Of a stretch of 64,000 nt of DNA, positions 13,323 to 26,459 are shown piece by piece. Made by a program: the position numbers and the translations under genes. The notes beneath the pieces are model-generated. The model was not told the DNA's origin, did not search any database, and saw nothing but the letters and a program-made list of their open reading frames with translations. Position 1 is the first letter of the stretch. Each line of letters starts with the position of its first letter. The stretch is from Nomia melanderi (lineage: Eukaryota; Arthropoda; Insecta; Hymenoptera; Halictidae), in assembly GCF_051020985.1 (NCBI RefSeq), contig NW_027475134.1, positions 4,774,001 to 4,838,000 on the forward strand. Reading direction: 5' to 3'.

Positions 13323-16300
13323 GAGGCCCTGGCGCATGAATCTGTGCAGCGGGAACAACCTCGGACCACCAGGGGCCGAGAAAACCACAGTCTCATGGGG
13401 CCGGACACTCAGGGTCAGGGCAAAATCCAATATATATCTGGTGATATCTCGGGTATTATTAGAGATAGCGCAATAAACCATAGTGAATTATCTGCAGGAG
13501 GCCCTGGCGCATGAATGTGTGCAGCGGGAACGACCTCGGACCACCAGGGGCCGAGAAAACCGCAGTCTCATGGGGCCGGACACTCAGGGTCAGGGAAAAA
13601 TCCAATATATATCTGTTGATATCTCGGGCGCTATTAGAGATAGCGCAATAAACCAAAGTGAATTATCTGCAGGAGGCCCTGGCGCATGAATCTGTGCAGC
13701 GGGAACGACCTCGGACCACCAGGGGCCGAGAAAACCACCGTCTCATGGGGCCGGACACTCAGGGTCAGGGAAAAATCCAATATATATCTGGTGATATCTC
13801 GGGTGCTATTAGAGATAGCGCAATAAACCAAAGTGAGTTATCTGCAGGAGGCCCTGGCGCCTGAAGCTGTGCAGCGGGAACGACCTCGGACCACCAGGGG
13901 CCGAGAAAACCACCGTCTCGAGGGGGCCGGACACTCTGGGTCAGGGAAAAATCCAATATATATGTGGTGATATCTCGGGTGCTATTACAGATAACGCATT
14001 AAATCAAAGTGCATTGTCTGTAGGAGGCCCTGGCGCATGAATCTGTGCAGCGGGAACGACCTAGGACCACCAGGGGCCGAGAAAACTACAGTCTCATGGT
14101 GCCGGACACTCAGGGTCAGGGGAAAATCCAATATATATCTGGTGATATCTCGGGTGCTATTAGAGATAGCGCAATAAACCAAGGTGAATTATCTGCAGGA
14201 GGCCCTGGCGCATGAATCTGTGCAACGGGAACGACCTCGGACCACCAGGGGCCGAGAAAACGACAGTCTCAAGGGGCCGGACACTCAGGGTCAGGGGAAA
14301 ATCCAATATATATCTGGTGATATCTCGGGTGCTATTACAGATAGCGCAATAAATCAAATTGCATTGTCTGTAGGAGGCCCTGGCGCATAAATGTGGACAG
14401 CGGGAACGACCTCGGACCATCAGGGGCCGAGAAAACCACCGTCTCATGGGGCCGGACACTCAGGGTCAGGGGAAAATCCAATATTTATCTGGTGATATCT
14501 TGGGTGCTATTACAGATAGCGCAATAAATCAAAGTGCATTGTCTGTAGGAGGCCCTGGCGCATGAATCTGTGCAGCGGGAACGACCTCGGACCACCAGGG
14601 GCCGAGAAAACCGCAGTCTCATGGGGCCGGACACTCAGGGTCAGGGAAAAATCCAATATATATCTGGTGATATCTCGGGTGCTATTAGAGATAGCGCAAT
14701 AAACCAAAGTGAATTGTCTGCAGGAGGCCCTGGCGCATGAATCTGTGCAGCGGGAACGACCTCGGACCACCAGGGGCCGAGAAAACCGCAGTCTCATGGG
14801 GCCGGACACTCAGGGTCAGGGAAAAATCCAATATATATCTGGTGATATCTCGGGCGCTATTAGAGATAGCTCAATAAATCAAAGTGCATTGTCTGTAGGA
14901 GGCCCTGGCGCATGAATCTGGCCAGCGGGAACGACCTCGGACCACCAGCGGCCGAGAAAACCACCGTCTCATGGGGCCGGATACTCAGGGTCGGGGAAAA
15001 ATCCAATATATATCTGGTGATATCTCGGGTGCTATTAGAGATAGCGCAATAAACCAAAGTGAATTGTCTGCAGGAGGCCCTGGCGCATGAATCTGTGCAG
15101 CGGGAACGATCTCGGACCATCAGGGGCCGAGACATCCACCGTCTCATGGGGCCGGACGCTCAGGGTCAGGGAAAAATCCAATATATATCTGGTGATATCT
15201 CGGGTGCTATTACAGATAGCGCAATAAATCAAAGTGCATTGTCTGTAGGAGGCCCTGGCGCATGAATCTGTGCAGCGGGAACGACCTCGGACCACCAGGG
15301 GCCGAGAAAACCACAGTCTCATGGGGCCGGACAATCAGTGTCAGGGGAAAATCCAATATATATCTGGTGATATCTCGGGTGCTATTACAGATAGAGCAAT
15401 AAATCAAAGTGCATTGTCTGTAGGAGGCCCTGGCGCATGAATCTGTGCATCGGGAACGACCTCGGAACACCAGGGGCCGAGAAAACCACCGTCTCATGGG
15501 GCAGGACACTCAGGGTCAGTGAAAAATCCAATATATATCTGGTGATATCTCGGGTGCTATTACAGATAGCGCAATAAATCAAAGTGCATTGTCTGTAGGA
15601 GACGCTGGCGCATGAACCTGTTCAGCGGGAACGTTCTCGGACCACCAGGGGCCGAGAAAACGACCGTCTCATGGGGCAGGACGCTCAGGGTCAGTGAAAA
15701 ATCCAATATATATCTGGTGATATCTCGGGTGCTATTAGAGATAGCGCAATAAGCCAAAGTGAATTATCTGCAGGAGGCCCTGGCGCATGAATCTGTGCAA
15801 CGGGAACGACCTCGGACCACCAGGGGCCGAGAAAACCACAGTCTCATGGGGCCGGATACTCAGGGTCAGGGGAAAATCCAATATAGATCTGGTGATATCT
15901 CGGGTGCTATTACAGATAGCGCAATAAATCATAGTGCATTGTCTGTAGGAGGCCCTGGCGCATGAATCTGGCCAGCGGGAACGACCTCGGACCACCAGCG
16001 GCCGAGAAAACCACCGTCTCATGGGGCCGGACACTCAGGGTCGGGGAAAAATCCAATATATATCTGGTGATATCTCGGGTGCTATTAGAGATAGCGCAAT
16101 AAACCAAAGTGAATTGTCTGCAGGAGGCCCTGGCGCATGAATCTGTGCAGCGGGAACGACCTCGGACCACCAGGGGCCGAGAAAACCGCAGTCTCATGGG
16201 GCCGGACACTCAGGGTCAGGGAAAAATCCAATATATATCTGGTGATATCTCGGGCGCTATTAGAGATAGCTCAATAAATCAAAGTGCATTGTCTGTAGGA

Positions 16301-16452
16301 GGCCCTGGCGCATGAATCTGGCCAGCGGGAACGACCTCGGACCACCAGCGGCCGAGAAAACCACCGTCTCATGGGGCCGGACACTCAGGGTCGGGGAAAA
16401 ATCCAATATATATCTGGTGATATCTCGGGTGCTATTAGAGATAGCGCAATAA
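13323..16452. repeat. Sub-block alpha1 in second 45-mer
   Basis: This is the copy of 5446-8575 shifted by 7,877 bp. It retains the acgcattaaat variant (near 13995) that separates alpha1 from alpha2 (acgcaataaat), and the extra monomer at about 15263-15437. I saw no difference from its counterpart. Confidence 0.85.
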
Positions 16453-17173
16453 ACCAAAGTGAATTGTCTGCAGGAGGCCCTGGCGCATGAATCTGTGCAG
16501 CGGGAACGATCTCGGACCATCAGGGGCCGAGACATCCACCGTCTCATGGGGCCGGACACTCAGGGTCAGGGAAAAATCCAATATATATCTGGTGATATCT
16601 CGGGTGCTATTACAGATAGCGCAATAAATCAAAGTGCATTGTCTGTAGGAGGCCCTGGCGCATGAATCTGTGCAGCGGGAACGACCTCGGACCACCAGGG
16701 GCCGATAAAACTACAGTCTCATGCGGCCGGACACTCAGGGTCTGGGGAAAATCCAATATATATCTGGTGATATCTCCGGTCCTATTACAGATAGCGAAAT
16801 AAATCAAAGTGCATTGTCTGTAGGAGGCCCTGGCGCATGAATCTGTGCAGCGGGAACGACCTCGGACCACCAGGGGCCGAGAAAACCACAGTCTCATGGG
16901 GCCGGACAATCAGTGTCAGGGGAAAATCCAATATATATCTGGTGATATCTCGGGTGCTATTACTGATAGAGCAATAAATCAAAGTGCATTGTCTGTAGGA
17001 GGCCCTGGCGCATGAATCTGTGCATCGGGAACGACCTCGGAACACCAGGGGCCGAGAAAACCACCGTCTCATGGGGCCGGATACTCAGGGTCGGGGAAAA
17101 ATCCAATATATATCTGGTGATATCTCGGGTGCTATTAGAGATAGCGCAATAAACCAAAGTGAATTGTCTGTAG

Positions 17174-20128
17174 GAGGCCCTGGCGCATGAATCTGTGCAG
17201 CGGGAACAACCTCGGACCACCAGGGGCCGAGAAAACCACAGTCTCATGGGGCCGGACACTCAGGGTCAGGGCAAAATCCAATATATATCTGGTGATATCT
17301 CGGGTATTATTAGAGGTAGCGCAATAAACCATAGTGAATTATCTGCAGGAGGCCCTGGCGCATGAATGTGTGCAGCGGGAACGACCTCGGACCACCAGGG
17401 GCCGAGAAAACCGCAGTCTCATGGGGCCGGACACTCAGGGTCAGGGAAAAATCCAATATATATCTGTTGATATCTCGGGCGCTATTAGAGATAGCGCAAT
17501 AAACCAAAGTGAATTATCTGCAGGAGGCCCTGGCGCATGAATCTGTGCAGCGGGAACGACCTCGGACCACCAGGGGCCGAGAAAACCACCGTCTCATGGG
17601 GCCGGACACTCAGGGTCAGGGAAAAATCCAATATATATCTGGTGATATCTCGGGTGCTATTAGAGATAGCGCAATAAACCAAAGTGAGTTATCTGCAGGA
17701 GGCCCTGGCGCCTGAAGCTGTGCAGCGGGAACGACCTCGGACCACCAGGGGCCGAGAAAACCACCGTCTCGAGGGGGCCGGACACTCTGGGTCAGGGAAA
17801 AATCCAATATATATGTGGTGATATCTCGGGTGCTATTACAGATAACGCAATAAATCAAAGTGCATTGTCTGTAGGAGGCCCTGGCGCATGAATCTGTGCA
17901 GCGGGAACGACCTAGGACCACCAGGGGCCGAGAAAACTACAGTCTCATGGTGCCGGACACTCAGGGTCAGGGGAAAATCCAATATATATCTGGTGATATC
18001 TCGGGTGCTATTAGAGATAGCGCAATAAACCAAGGTGAATTATCTGCAGGAGGCCCTGGCGCATGAATCTGTGCAACGGGAACGACCTCGGACCACCAGG
18101 GGCCGAGAAAACGACAGTCTCAAGGGGCCGGACACTCAGGGTCAGGGGAAAATCCAATATATATCTGGTGATATCTCGGGTGCTATTACAGATAGCGCAA
18201 TAAATCAAATTGCATTGTCTGTAGGAGGCCCTGGCGCATAAATGTGGACAGCGGGAACGACCTCGGACCATCAGGGGCCGAGAAAACCACCGTCTCATGG
18301 GGCCGGACACTCAGGGTCAGGGGAAAATCCAATATTTATCTGGTGATATCTTGGGTGCTATTACAGATAGCGCAATAAATCAAAGTGCATTGTCTGTAGG
18401 AGGCCCTGGCGCATGAATCTGTGCAGCGGGAACGACCACGGACCACCAGGGGCCGAGAAAACCGCAGTCTCATGGGGCCGGACACTCAGGGTCAGGGAAA
18501 AATCCAATATATATCTGGTGATATCTCGGGTGCTATTAGAGATAGCGCAATAAACCAAAGTGAATTGTCTGCAGGAGGCCCTGGCGCATGAATCTGTGCA
18601 GCGGGAACGACCTCGGACCACCAGGGGCCGAGAAAACCGCAGTCTCATGGGGCCGGACACTCAGGGTCAGGGAAAAATCCAATATATATCTGGTGATATC
18701 TCGGGCGCTATTAGAGATAGCTCAATAAATCAAAGTGCATTGTCTGTAGGAGGCCCTGGCGCATGAATCTGGCCAGCGGGAACGACCTCGGACCACCAGC
18801 GGCCGAGAAAACCACCGTCTCATGGGGCCGGATACTCAGGGTCGGGGAAAAATCCAATATATATCTGGTGATATCTCGGGTGCTATTAGAGATAGCGCAA
18901 TAAACCAAAGTGAATTGTCTGCAGGAGGCCCTGGCGCATGAATCTGTGCAGCGGGAACGATCTCGGACCATCAGGGGCCGAGACATCCACCGTCTCATGG
19001 GGCCGGACGCTCAGGGTCAGGGAAAAATCCAATATATATCTGGTGATATCTCGGGTGCTATTACAGATAGCGCAATAAATCAAAGTGCATTGTCTGTAGG
19101 AGGCCCTGGCGCATGAATCTGTGCATCGGGAACGACCTCGGAACACCAGGGGCCGAGAAAACCACCGTCTCATGGGGCAGGACACTCAGGGTCAGTGAAA
19201 AATCCAATATATATCTGGTGATATCTCGGGTGCTATTACAGATAGCGCAATAAATCAAAGTGCATTGTCTGTAGGAGACGCTGGCACATGAACCTGTTCA
19301 GCGGGAACGTTCTCGGACCACCAGGGGCCGAGAAAACGACCATCTCATGGGGCAGGACGCTCAGGGTCAGTGAAAAATCCAATATATATCTGGTGATATC
19401 TCGGGTGCTATTAGAGATAGCGCAATAAGCCAAAGTGAATTATCTGCAGGAGGCCCTGGCGCATGAATCTGTGCAACGGGAACGACCTCGGACCACCAGG
19501 GGCCGAGAAAACCACAGTCTCATGGGGCCGGATACTCATGGTCAGGGGAAAATCCAATATAGATCTGGTGATATCTCGGGTGCTATTACAGATAGCGCAA
19601 TAAATCATAGTGCATTGTCTGTAGGAGGCCCTGGCGCATGAATCTGGCCAGCGGGAACGACCTCGGACCACCAGCGGCCGAGAAAACCACCGTCTCATGG
19701 GGCCGGACACTCAGGTTCGGGGAAAAATCCAATATATATCTGGTGATATCTCGGGTGCTATTAGAGATAGCGCAATAAACCAAAGTGAATTGTCTGCAGG
19801 AGGCCCTGGCGCATGAATCTGTGCAGCGGGAACGACCTCGGACCACCAGGGGCCGAGAAAACCGCAGTCTCATGGGGCCGGACACTCAGGGTCAGGGAAA
19901 AATCCAATATATATCTGGTGATATCTCGGGCGCTATTAGAGATAGCTCAATAAATCAAAGTGCATTGTCTGTAGGAGGCCCTGGCGCATGAATCTGGCCA
20001 GCGGGAACGACCTCGGGCCACCAGCGGCCGAGAAAACCACCGTCTCATGGGGCCGGACACTCAGGGTCGGGGAAAAATCCAATATATATCTGGTGATATC
20101 TCGTGTGCTATTAGAGATAGCGCAATAA
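17174..20128. repeat. Sub-block alpha2 in second 45-mer
   Basis: This is the copy of 9297-12251 shifted by 7,877 bp, with the same missing monomer and the same private substitutions (AGAGGTAGC near 17313, GACCACGGACC near 18435, GGCACATGAACC near 19284). The alpha blocks therefore alternate at 22, 23 and 22 monomer spacings across 5446-20128. Confidence 0.85.
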
Positions 20129-20793
20129 ACGAAAGTGAATTATCTGCAGGAGGCCCTGGCGCATGAATCTGTGCAGCGGGAACGACCGCGGACCACCAGG
20201 GGCCGAGAAAACCACCGTCTCATGGGGCCGGACACTCTGGGTCATCGAAAAATCCAATATATATGTGGTGATATCTCGGGTGCTATTACAGATAGCGCAA
20301 TAAATCAAAGTGCATTGTCTGTAGGAGGCCCTGGCGCATGAATCTGTGCAGCGGGAACGACCTCGGACCACCAGGGGCCGATAAAACTACAGTCTCATGC
20401 GGCCGGACACTCAGGGTCTGGGGAAAATCCAACATATATCTGGTGATATCTCCGGTCCTATTACAGATAGCGAAATAAATCAAAGTGCATTGTCTGTAGG
20501 AGGCCCTGGCGCATGAATCTGTGCAGCGGGAACGACCTCAGACCACCAGGGGCCGAGGAAACCACAGTCTCATGGGGCCGGACACTCAGGGTCAGGGAAA
20601 AATCCAATATATATCTGGTGATATCTTGGGTGCTATTAGATATAGCGCAATAAACCAAAGTGAATTATCTGCAGGAGGCCCTGGCGCATGAATCTGTGCA
20701 ACGGGAACGACCTCGGACCACCAGGGGCCGAAAAATCCACAGTCTCATGGGGCCGGACACTCAGGGTCAGGGGAAAATACAGTTTATATCTGG

Positions 20794-23700
20794 TGATATC
20801 TCGGGTGCTATTAGAGATAGCGCAATAAACCATAGTGAATTATCTGCAGGAGGCCCTGGCGCATGAATGTGTGCAGCGGGAACGACCTCGGACCACCAGG
20901 AGCCGAGAAAACCGCAGTCTCATGGTGCCGGACACTCAGGGTCAGGGAAAAATCCAATATATATCTGGTGATATCTCGGGTGCTATTACAGATAGCGCAA
21001 TAAGTCAAAGTGCATTGTCTGTAGGAGGCCCTGGCGCATGAATCTGTGAAGCGGCAACGACCTCGGACCACCAGGGGCCGAGAAAACCGCAGTCTCATGG
21101 GGCCGGACACTCAGGGTCAGGGGAAAATACAGTTTATATCTGGTGATATCTCGGGTGCTATTAAAGATAGCGCAATAAACCAAAGTGAATTCTCTGCAGG
21201 AGGCCCTGGCGCATGAATCTGTGCAGCGGGAACGACCTCGGACCACCAGGGGCCGAAAAAACCACAGTCTCATGGGGCCGGACACTCAGGGTCAGGGGAA
21301 AATCCAGTATATATCTGTTGATATCTCGGATGCTATTAGAGATAGCGCAATAAACCAAAGTGAATTATCTGCAGGAGGCCCTGGCGCATGAATCTGTGCA
21401 ACGGTAACGACCTCGGACCACCAGGGGTCGAAAAAACAACAGTCTCATGGGGCCGGACACTCAGGGTCAGGGAAAAATCCAATATATATCTGGTGATATC
21501 TCGGGTGCTATTACAGATAGCGCAATAAATCAAAGTGCATTGTCTGTAGGAGGCCCTGGCGCATGAATCTGTGCAGCGGGAACGACCTCGGACCACCAGG
21601 GGCCGAGAAAACCACAGTCTCATGGGGCGGACACTCAGGGTCAGGGGAAAATCCAATATATATCTGGTGATATCTCGGGTGCTATTAAAGATAGCGCAAT
21701 AAGCCAAAGCGAATTATCTGCAGAAGGCCCTGGCGCATGCATCTGTGCAGCGGGAACGACCTAGGACCACCAGGGGCCGAGAAAACCACCGTCTCATGGG
21801 GCCGGACACTCAGGGTAAGGGAAAAATCCAATATATATCTGGTGATATCACGGGTGCTATTCGAGATAGCGCAATAAACGAAAGTGAATTATCTGCAGGA
21901 GGCCCTGGCGCATGAATCTGTGCAGCGGGAACGACCGCGGACCACCAGGGGCCGAGAAAACCACCGTCTCTTGGGGCCGGACACTCAGGGTCAGGGAAAA
22001 ATCCAATATATATCTGGTGATATCTCGGGTGCTATTAGAGATAGCGCAATAAACCAATGTGAGTCATCTGCAGGAGGCCCTGGCGCATGAATCTGTGCAG
22101 CGGGAACGACCTCGGACCACCAGGGGCCGAGAAAACCACCGTCTCATGGGGCCGGACACTCAGGGTCAGGGAAAAATCCAATATATATCTGGTGATATCT
22201 CGGGTGCTATTAGAGATAGCGCAATAAACCAAAGTGAGTTATCTGCAGGAGGCCCTGGCGCCTGAAGCTTTGCAGCGGGAACGACCACGGACCACCAGGG
22301 GCCGACGAAAGCACCGTCTCGAGGGGGCCGGACACTCTGGGCCAGGGAAAAATCCAATATATATGTGGTGATATCTCGGGTGCTATTACAGATAAAGCAA
22401 TAAATCAAAGTGCATTGTCTGTAGGAGGCCCTGGCGCATGAATCTGTGCAGCGGGAACGACCTAGGACCACCAGGGGCCGAGAAAACTACAGTCTCATGG
22501 GACCGGACACTCAGGGTCAGGGGAAAATCCAATATATATCTGGTGATATCTCGGGTGCTATTAGAGATAGCGCAATAAACCAAGGTGAATTATCTGCAGG
22601 AGGCCCTGGCGCATGAATCTGTGCAACGGGAACGACCTCGGACCACCAGGGGCCGCGAAAACGACAGTCTCAAGGGGCCGGACACTCAGGGTCAGGGGAA
22701 AATCAAATATATATCTGGTGATATCTCTGGTGCTATTACAGATAGCGCAATAAATCAAAGTACATTGTCTGTAGGAGGCCCTGGCGCATAAATGTGGCCA
22801 GCGGGAACGACCTCGGACCACCAGGGGCCGAGAAAACCACCGTCTCATGGGGCCGGACACTCTGGGTCAGCGAAAATTCCAATATATATGTGGTGATATC
22901 TCGGGTGCTATTACAGATAGCGCAATAAACCAAAGTGAATTATCTGCAGGAGGTCCTGGTGCATGAATCTGTGCAGCGGGAACGACCTCGGACCCCCAGG
23001 GGCCGAGTCAACCACCGTCTCATGGGGCCGGACACTCAGGGTCAGGGAAAAATCCAATATATATCTGGTGATATCTCGGGCGCTATTAGAGATAGCGCAA
23101 TAAATCAAAGTGCATTGTCTGTAGGAGGCCCTGGCGCATGAATCTGTGCAGCGGGAACGACCTCGGACCACCAGGGGCCGAGAAAACCACAGTCTCATGG
23201 GGCCGGACAATCAGGGTCAGGGGAAAATCCAATATATATCTGGTGATATCTCGGGTGCTATTACAGATAGAGCAATAAATCAAAGTGCATTGTCTGTAGG
23301 AGGCCCTGGCGCATGAATCTGTGCAGCGGGAACAACCTCGGACCACCAGGGGCCGAGAAAACCACAGTCTCATGGGGCCGGACACTCAGGGTCAGGGCAA
23401 AATCCAATATATATCTGGTGATATCTCGGGTGCTATTACAGATAGCGCAATAAATCAAATTGCATTGTCTGTAGGAGGCCCTGGCGCATAAATGTGGACA
23501 GCGGGAACGACCTCGGACCATCAGGGGCCGAGAAAACCACCGTCTCATGGGGCCGGACACTCAGGGTCAGGGGAAAATCCAATATATATCTGGTGATATC
23601 TTGGGTGCTATTACAGATAGCGCAATAAATCAAAGTGCATTGTCTGTAGGAGGCCCTGGCGCATGAATCTGTGCAGCGGGAACGACCTCGGACCACCAGG

Positions 23701-25459
23701 GGCCAAGAAAACCACAGTCTCATGGGGCCGGACACTCAGGGTCAGGGAAAAATTCAATATATATCTGGTGATATCTTGGGTGCTATTAGAGATAGCGCAA
23801 TAAACGAAAGTGAATTATCTGCAGGAGGCCCTGGCGCATGAATCTGTGCAGCGGGAACGACCGCGGACCACCAGGGGCCGAGAAAACCACCGTCTCATGG
23901 GGCCGGACACTCTGGGTCAGCGAAAATTCCAATATATATGTGGTGATATCTCGGGTGCTATTACAGATAGCGCAATAAATCAAAGTGCATTGTCTGTAGG
24001 AGGCCCTGGCGCATGAATCTGTGCAGCGGGAACGACCTCGGACCACCAGGGGCCGATAAAACTACAGTCTCATGCGGCCGGACACTCAGGGTCTGGGGAA
24101 AATCCAATATATAGCTGGTGATATCTCCGGTCCTATTACAGATAGCGAAATAAATCAAAGTGCATTGTCTGTAGGAGGCCCTGGCGCATGAATCTGTGCA
24201 GCGGGAACGACCTCAGACCACCAGGGGCCGAGGAAACCACAGTCTCATGGGGCCGGACACTCAGGGTCAGGGAAAAATCCAATATATATCTGGTGATATC
24301 TTGGGTGCTATTAGATATAGCGCAATAAACCAAAGTGAATTATCTGCAGGAGGCCCTGGCGCATGAATCTGTGCAACGGGAACGACCTCGGACCACCAGG
24401 GGCCGAAAAATCCACAGTCTCATGGGGCCGGACACTCAGGGTCAGGGAAAAATCCAATATATATCTGGTGATATCTTGGATGCTATTAGAGATAGCGTAA
24501 TAAACCAAAGTGAATTATCTGCAGGAGGCCCTGGCGCAAGAATCTGTGCAGCGGGAACGACCTCGGACCACCAGGGGCCGAGACAACAACCGTCTCATGG
24601 GGCCGGACACTCAGGGTCAGGGAAAAATCCAATATATATCTGGTGATATCTTGGGTGCTATTAGAGATAGCGCAATAAACCAAAGTGAGTTATCTGCAGG
24701 AGGCCCTGGCGCCTGAAGCTGGGCAGCGGGAACGACCTCGGACCACTAGGGGCCGAGAAAACCACAGTCTCATGGGGCCGGACACTCAGGGTCAGGGGAA
24801 AATCCAATATATATCTGGTGATATCTCGGGTGCTGTTAGAGATAGCGCAATAAACCAAAGTGAATTATCTGCAGGAGGCCCTGGCGGATGAATCTGTGCA
24901 GCGGGAACGACCTCGGACCACCAGGGTCCGAGAAAAACACCGTCTCATGGGGCCGCACACTCAGGGTCAGTGAAAAATCCAATATATATCTGGTGATATC
25001 TCGGGTGCTATTAGAGATAGCGCAATAAACCAAAGTGAATTATCTGCAGGAGGCCCTGGCGCATGAATCTGTGCAACGGTAACGACCTCGGACCACCAGG
25101 GGTCGAAAAAACAACAGTCTCATGGGGCCGGACACTCAGGGTCAGGGAAAAATCCAATATATATGTGGTGATATCTCGGGTGCTATTACAGATAGCGCAA
25201 TAAATCAAAGTGCATTGTCTGTAGGAGGCCCTGGCGCATGAATCTGTGCAGCGGGAACGACCTCGGACCACCAGGGGCCGATAAAACTACAGTCTCATGC
25301 GGCCGGACACTCAGGGTCTGGGGAAAATCCAATATATATCTGGTGATATCTCCGGTCCTATTACAGATAGCGAAATAAATCAAAGTGCATTGTCTGTAGG
25401 AGGCCCTGGCGCATGAATCTGTGCAGCGGGAACGACCTCGGACCACCAGAGGCCGAGGA
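20794..25459. repeat. Mosaic segment related to the 45-mer blocks
   Basis: After the second 45-mer the array continues with older relatives of the same blocks. Bases about 22035-22860 resemble 5757-6582 and 9608-10433 (CTCGAGGGGG, CAAGGGGCCGG, GCATAAATGTGG) but with private changes such as GACGAAAGCACC and GGGCCAGGG. Bases about 23786-24480 resemble 20111-20805 at an offset of 3,675 bp (21 monomers). A 174-bp monomer with CATGGGGCGGAC lies near 21627. Two other markers near 24530 and 24715 are GGCGCAAGAATC and GGCGCCTGAAGCTGGG. No gene is present. Confidence 0.75.
24912..24932. other. Perfect 8-bp-arm inverted repeat (first example in window)
   Basis: Arms CTCGGACC and GGTCCGAG flank the 5-nt loop ACCAG. 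In the majority monomer the right arm reads GGGCCGAG, so one of the eight pairs is an A:G mismatch. A single G-to-T change here makes the dyad perfect. The same perfect form starts at 36985, 43456, 45031, 45906, 46431, 47656, 48181, 49581, 50456, 50981, 51681, 54659, 55009 (loop ACCAA), 60607 and 60782 (loop ACTAG). Hairpin or cruciform potential is read directly from the sequence; any in vivo role is inference. Confidence 0.75.
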
Positions 25460-26459
25460 AACCACAGTCTCATGGGGCCGGACACTCAGGGTCAGGGAAA
25501 AATCCAATATATATCTGGTGATATCTTGGGTGCTATTACAGATAGAGCAATAAATCATAGTGCATTGTCTGTAGGAGGCCCTGGCGCATGAATGTGTGCA
25601 GCGGGAACAACCTCGGACCACCAGGGGCCGAGAAAACCACAGTCTCATGGGGCCGGTCACTCAGGGTCAGGGGAAAATCCAATATAGATCTGGTGATATC
25701 TCGGGTGCTATTACAGATAGCGCAATAAATCAAAGTGCATTGTCTGTAGGAGGCCCTGGCGCATGAACCTGTGCAGCGGGAACGACCTCGGACCACCAGG
25801 GGCCGAGAAAACGACCGTCTCATGGGGCCGGACACTCAGGGTCAGTGAAAAATCCAATATATATCTGGTGATATCTCGGGTGCTATTACAGATAGCGCAA
25901 TAAATCAAAGTGCATTGTCTGTAGGAGGCCCTGGCGGATGAATCTGTGCAGCGGGAACGACCTCGGACCACCAGGGGCCGAGAAAACCACAGTCTCATGG
26001 GGCCGGACACTCAGGGTCAGGGAAAAATCCAATATATATCTGGTGATATCTTGGGTGCTATTACAGATAGAGCAATAAATCATAGTGCATTGTCTGTAGG
26101 AGGCCCTGGCGCATGAATGTGTGCAGCGGGAACAACCTCGGACCACCAGGGGCCGAGAAAACCACAGTCTCATGGGGCCGGTCACTCAGGGTCAGGGGAA
26201 AATCCAATATAGATCTGGTGATATCTCGGGTGCTATTACAGATAGCGCAATAAATCAAAGTGCATTGTCTGTAGGAGGCCCTGGCGCATGAACCTGTGCA
26301 GCGGGAACGACCTCGGACCACCAGGGGCCGAGAAAACGACCGTCTCATGGGGCCGGACGCTCAGGGTCAGTGAAAAATCCAATATATATCTGGTGATATC
26401 TCGGGTGCTATTACAGATAGCGCAATAAATCAAAGGGCATTGTCTGTAGGAGGCCCTGG
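25460..26459. repeat. 3-monomer (525-bp) tandem duplication
   Basis: Bases 25460-25934 and 25985-26459 match at an offset of 525 bp. Both contain ATATCTTGGG, AGATAGAGCAATAAATCATAG, GCATGAATGTGTGCAGCGGGAACAACC, CCGGTCACTC, AATATAGATC and GAACCTGTGC. One difference is GGACACTC versus GGACGCTC. The ends diverge at GCCGAGGAAACC versus GCCGAGAAAACC on the left and at GGCGGATGAATC versus GGCGCATGAACC on the right. Confidence 0.82.

Larger units (their letters stand above)
12917..20793. repeat. 45-monomer higher-order repeat, copy 2 (7,877 bp)
   Basis: This copy is directly adjacent to copy 1 and appears identical to it at every marker checked, including all four CTCGAGGGGG insertions of the pair. 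Matching to copy 1 continues past the junction for 39 bp, and the first mismatch on the right is A12956 versus T20833. The exact unit boundary is therefore ambiguous by about 39 bp. Beyond 20833 the array continues with a different monomer order (CATAGTG, AGGAGCCGAG), so only two tandem copies are present here. Confidence 0.92.

Noticed and set aside
12917..20793. Treating the second 45-mer purely as an assembly artefact.
   Set aside because: It cannot be decided from sequence alone. The exact copy is suspicious, but similar recent duplications with a few real substitutions (32496-42531) occur in the same array, so both explanations are kept open.
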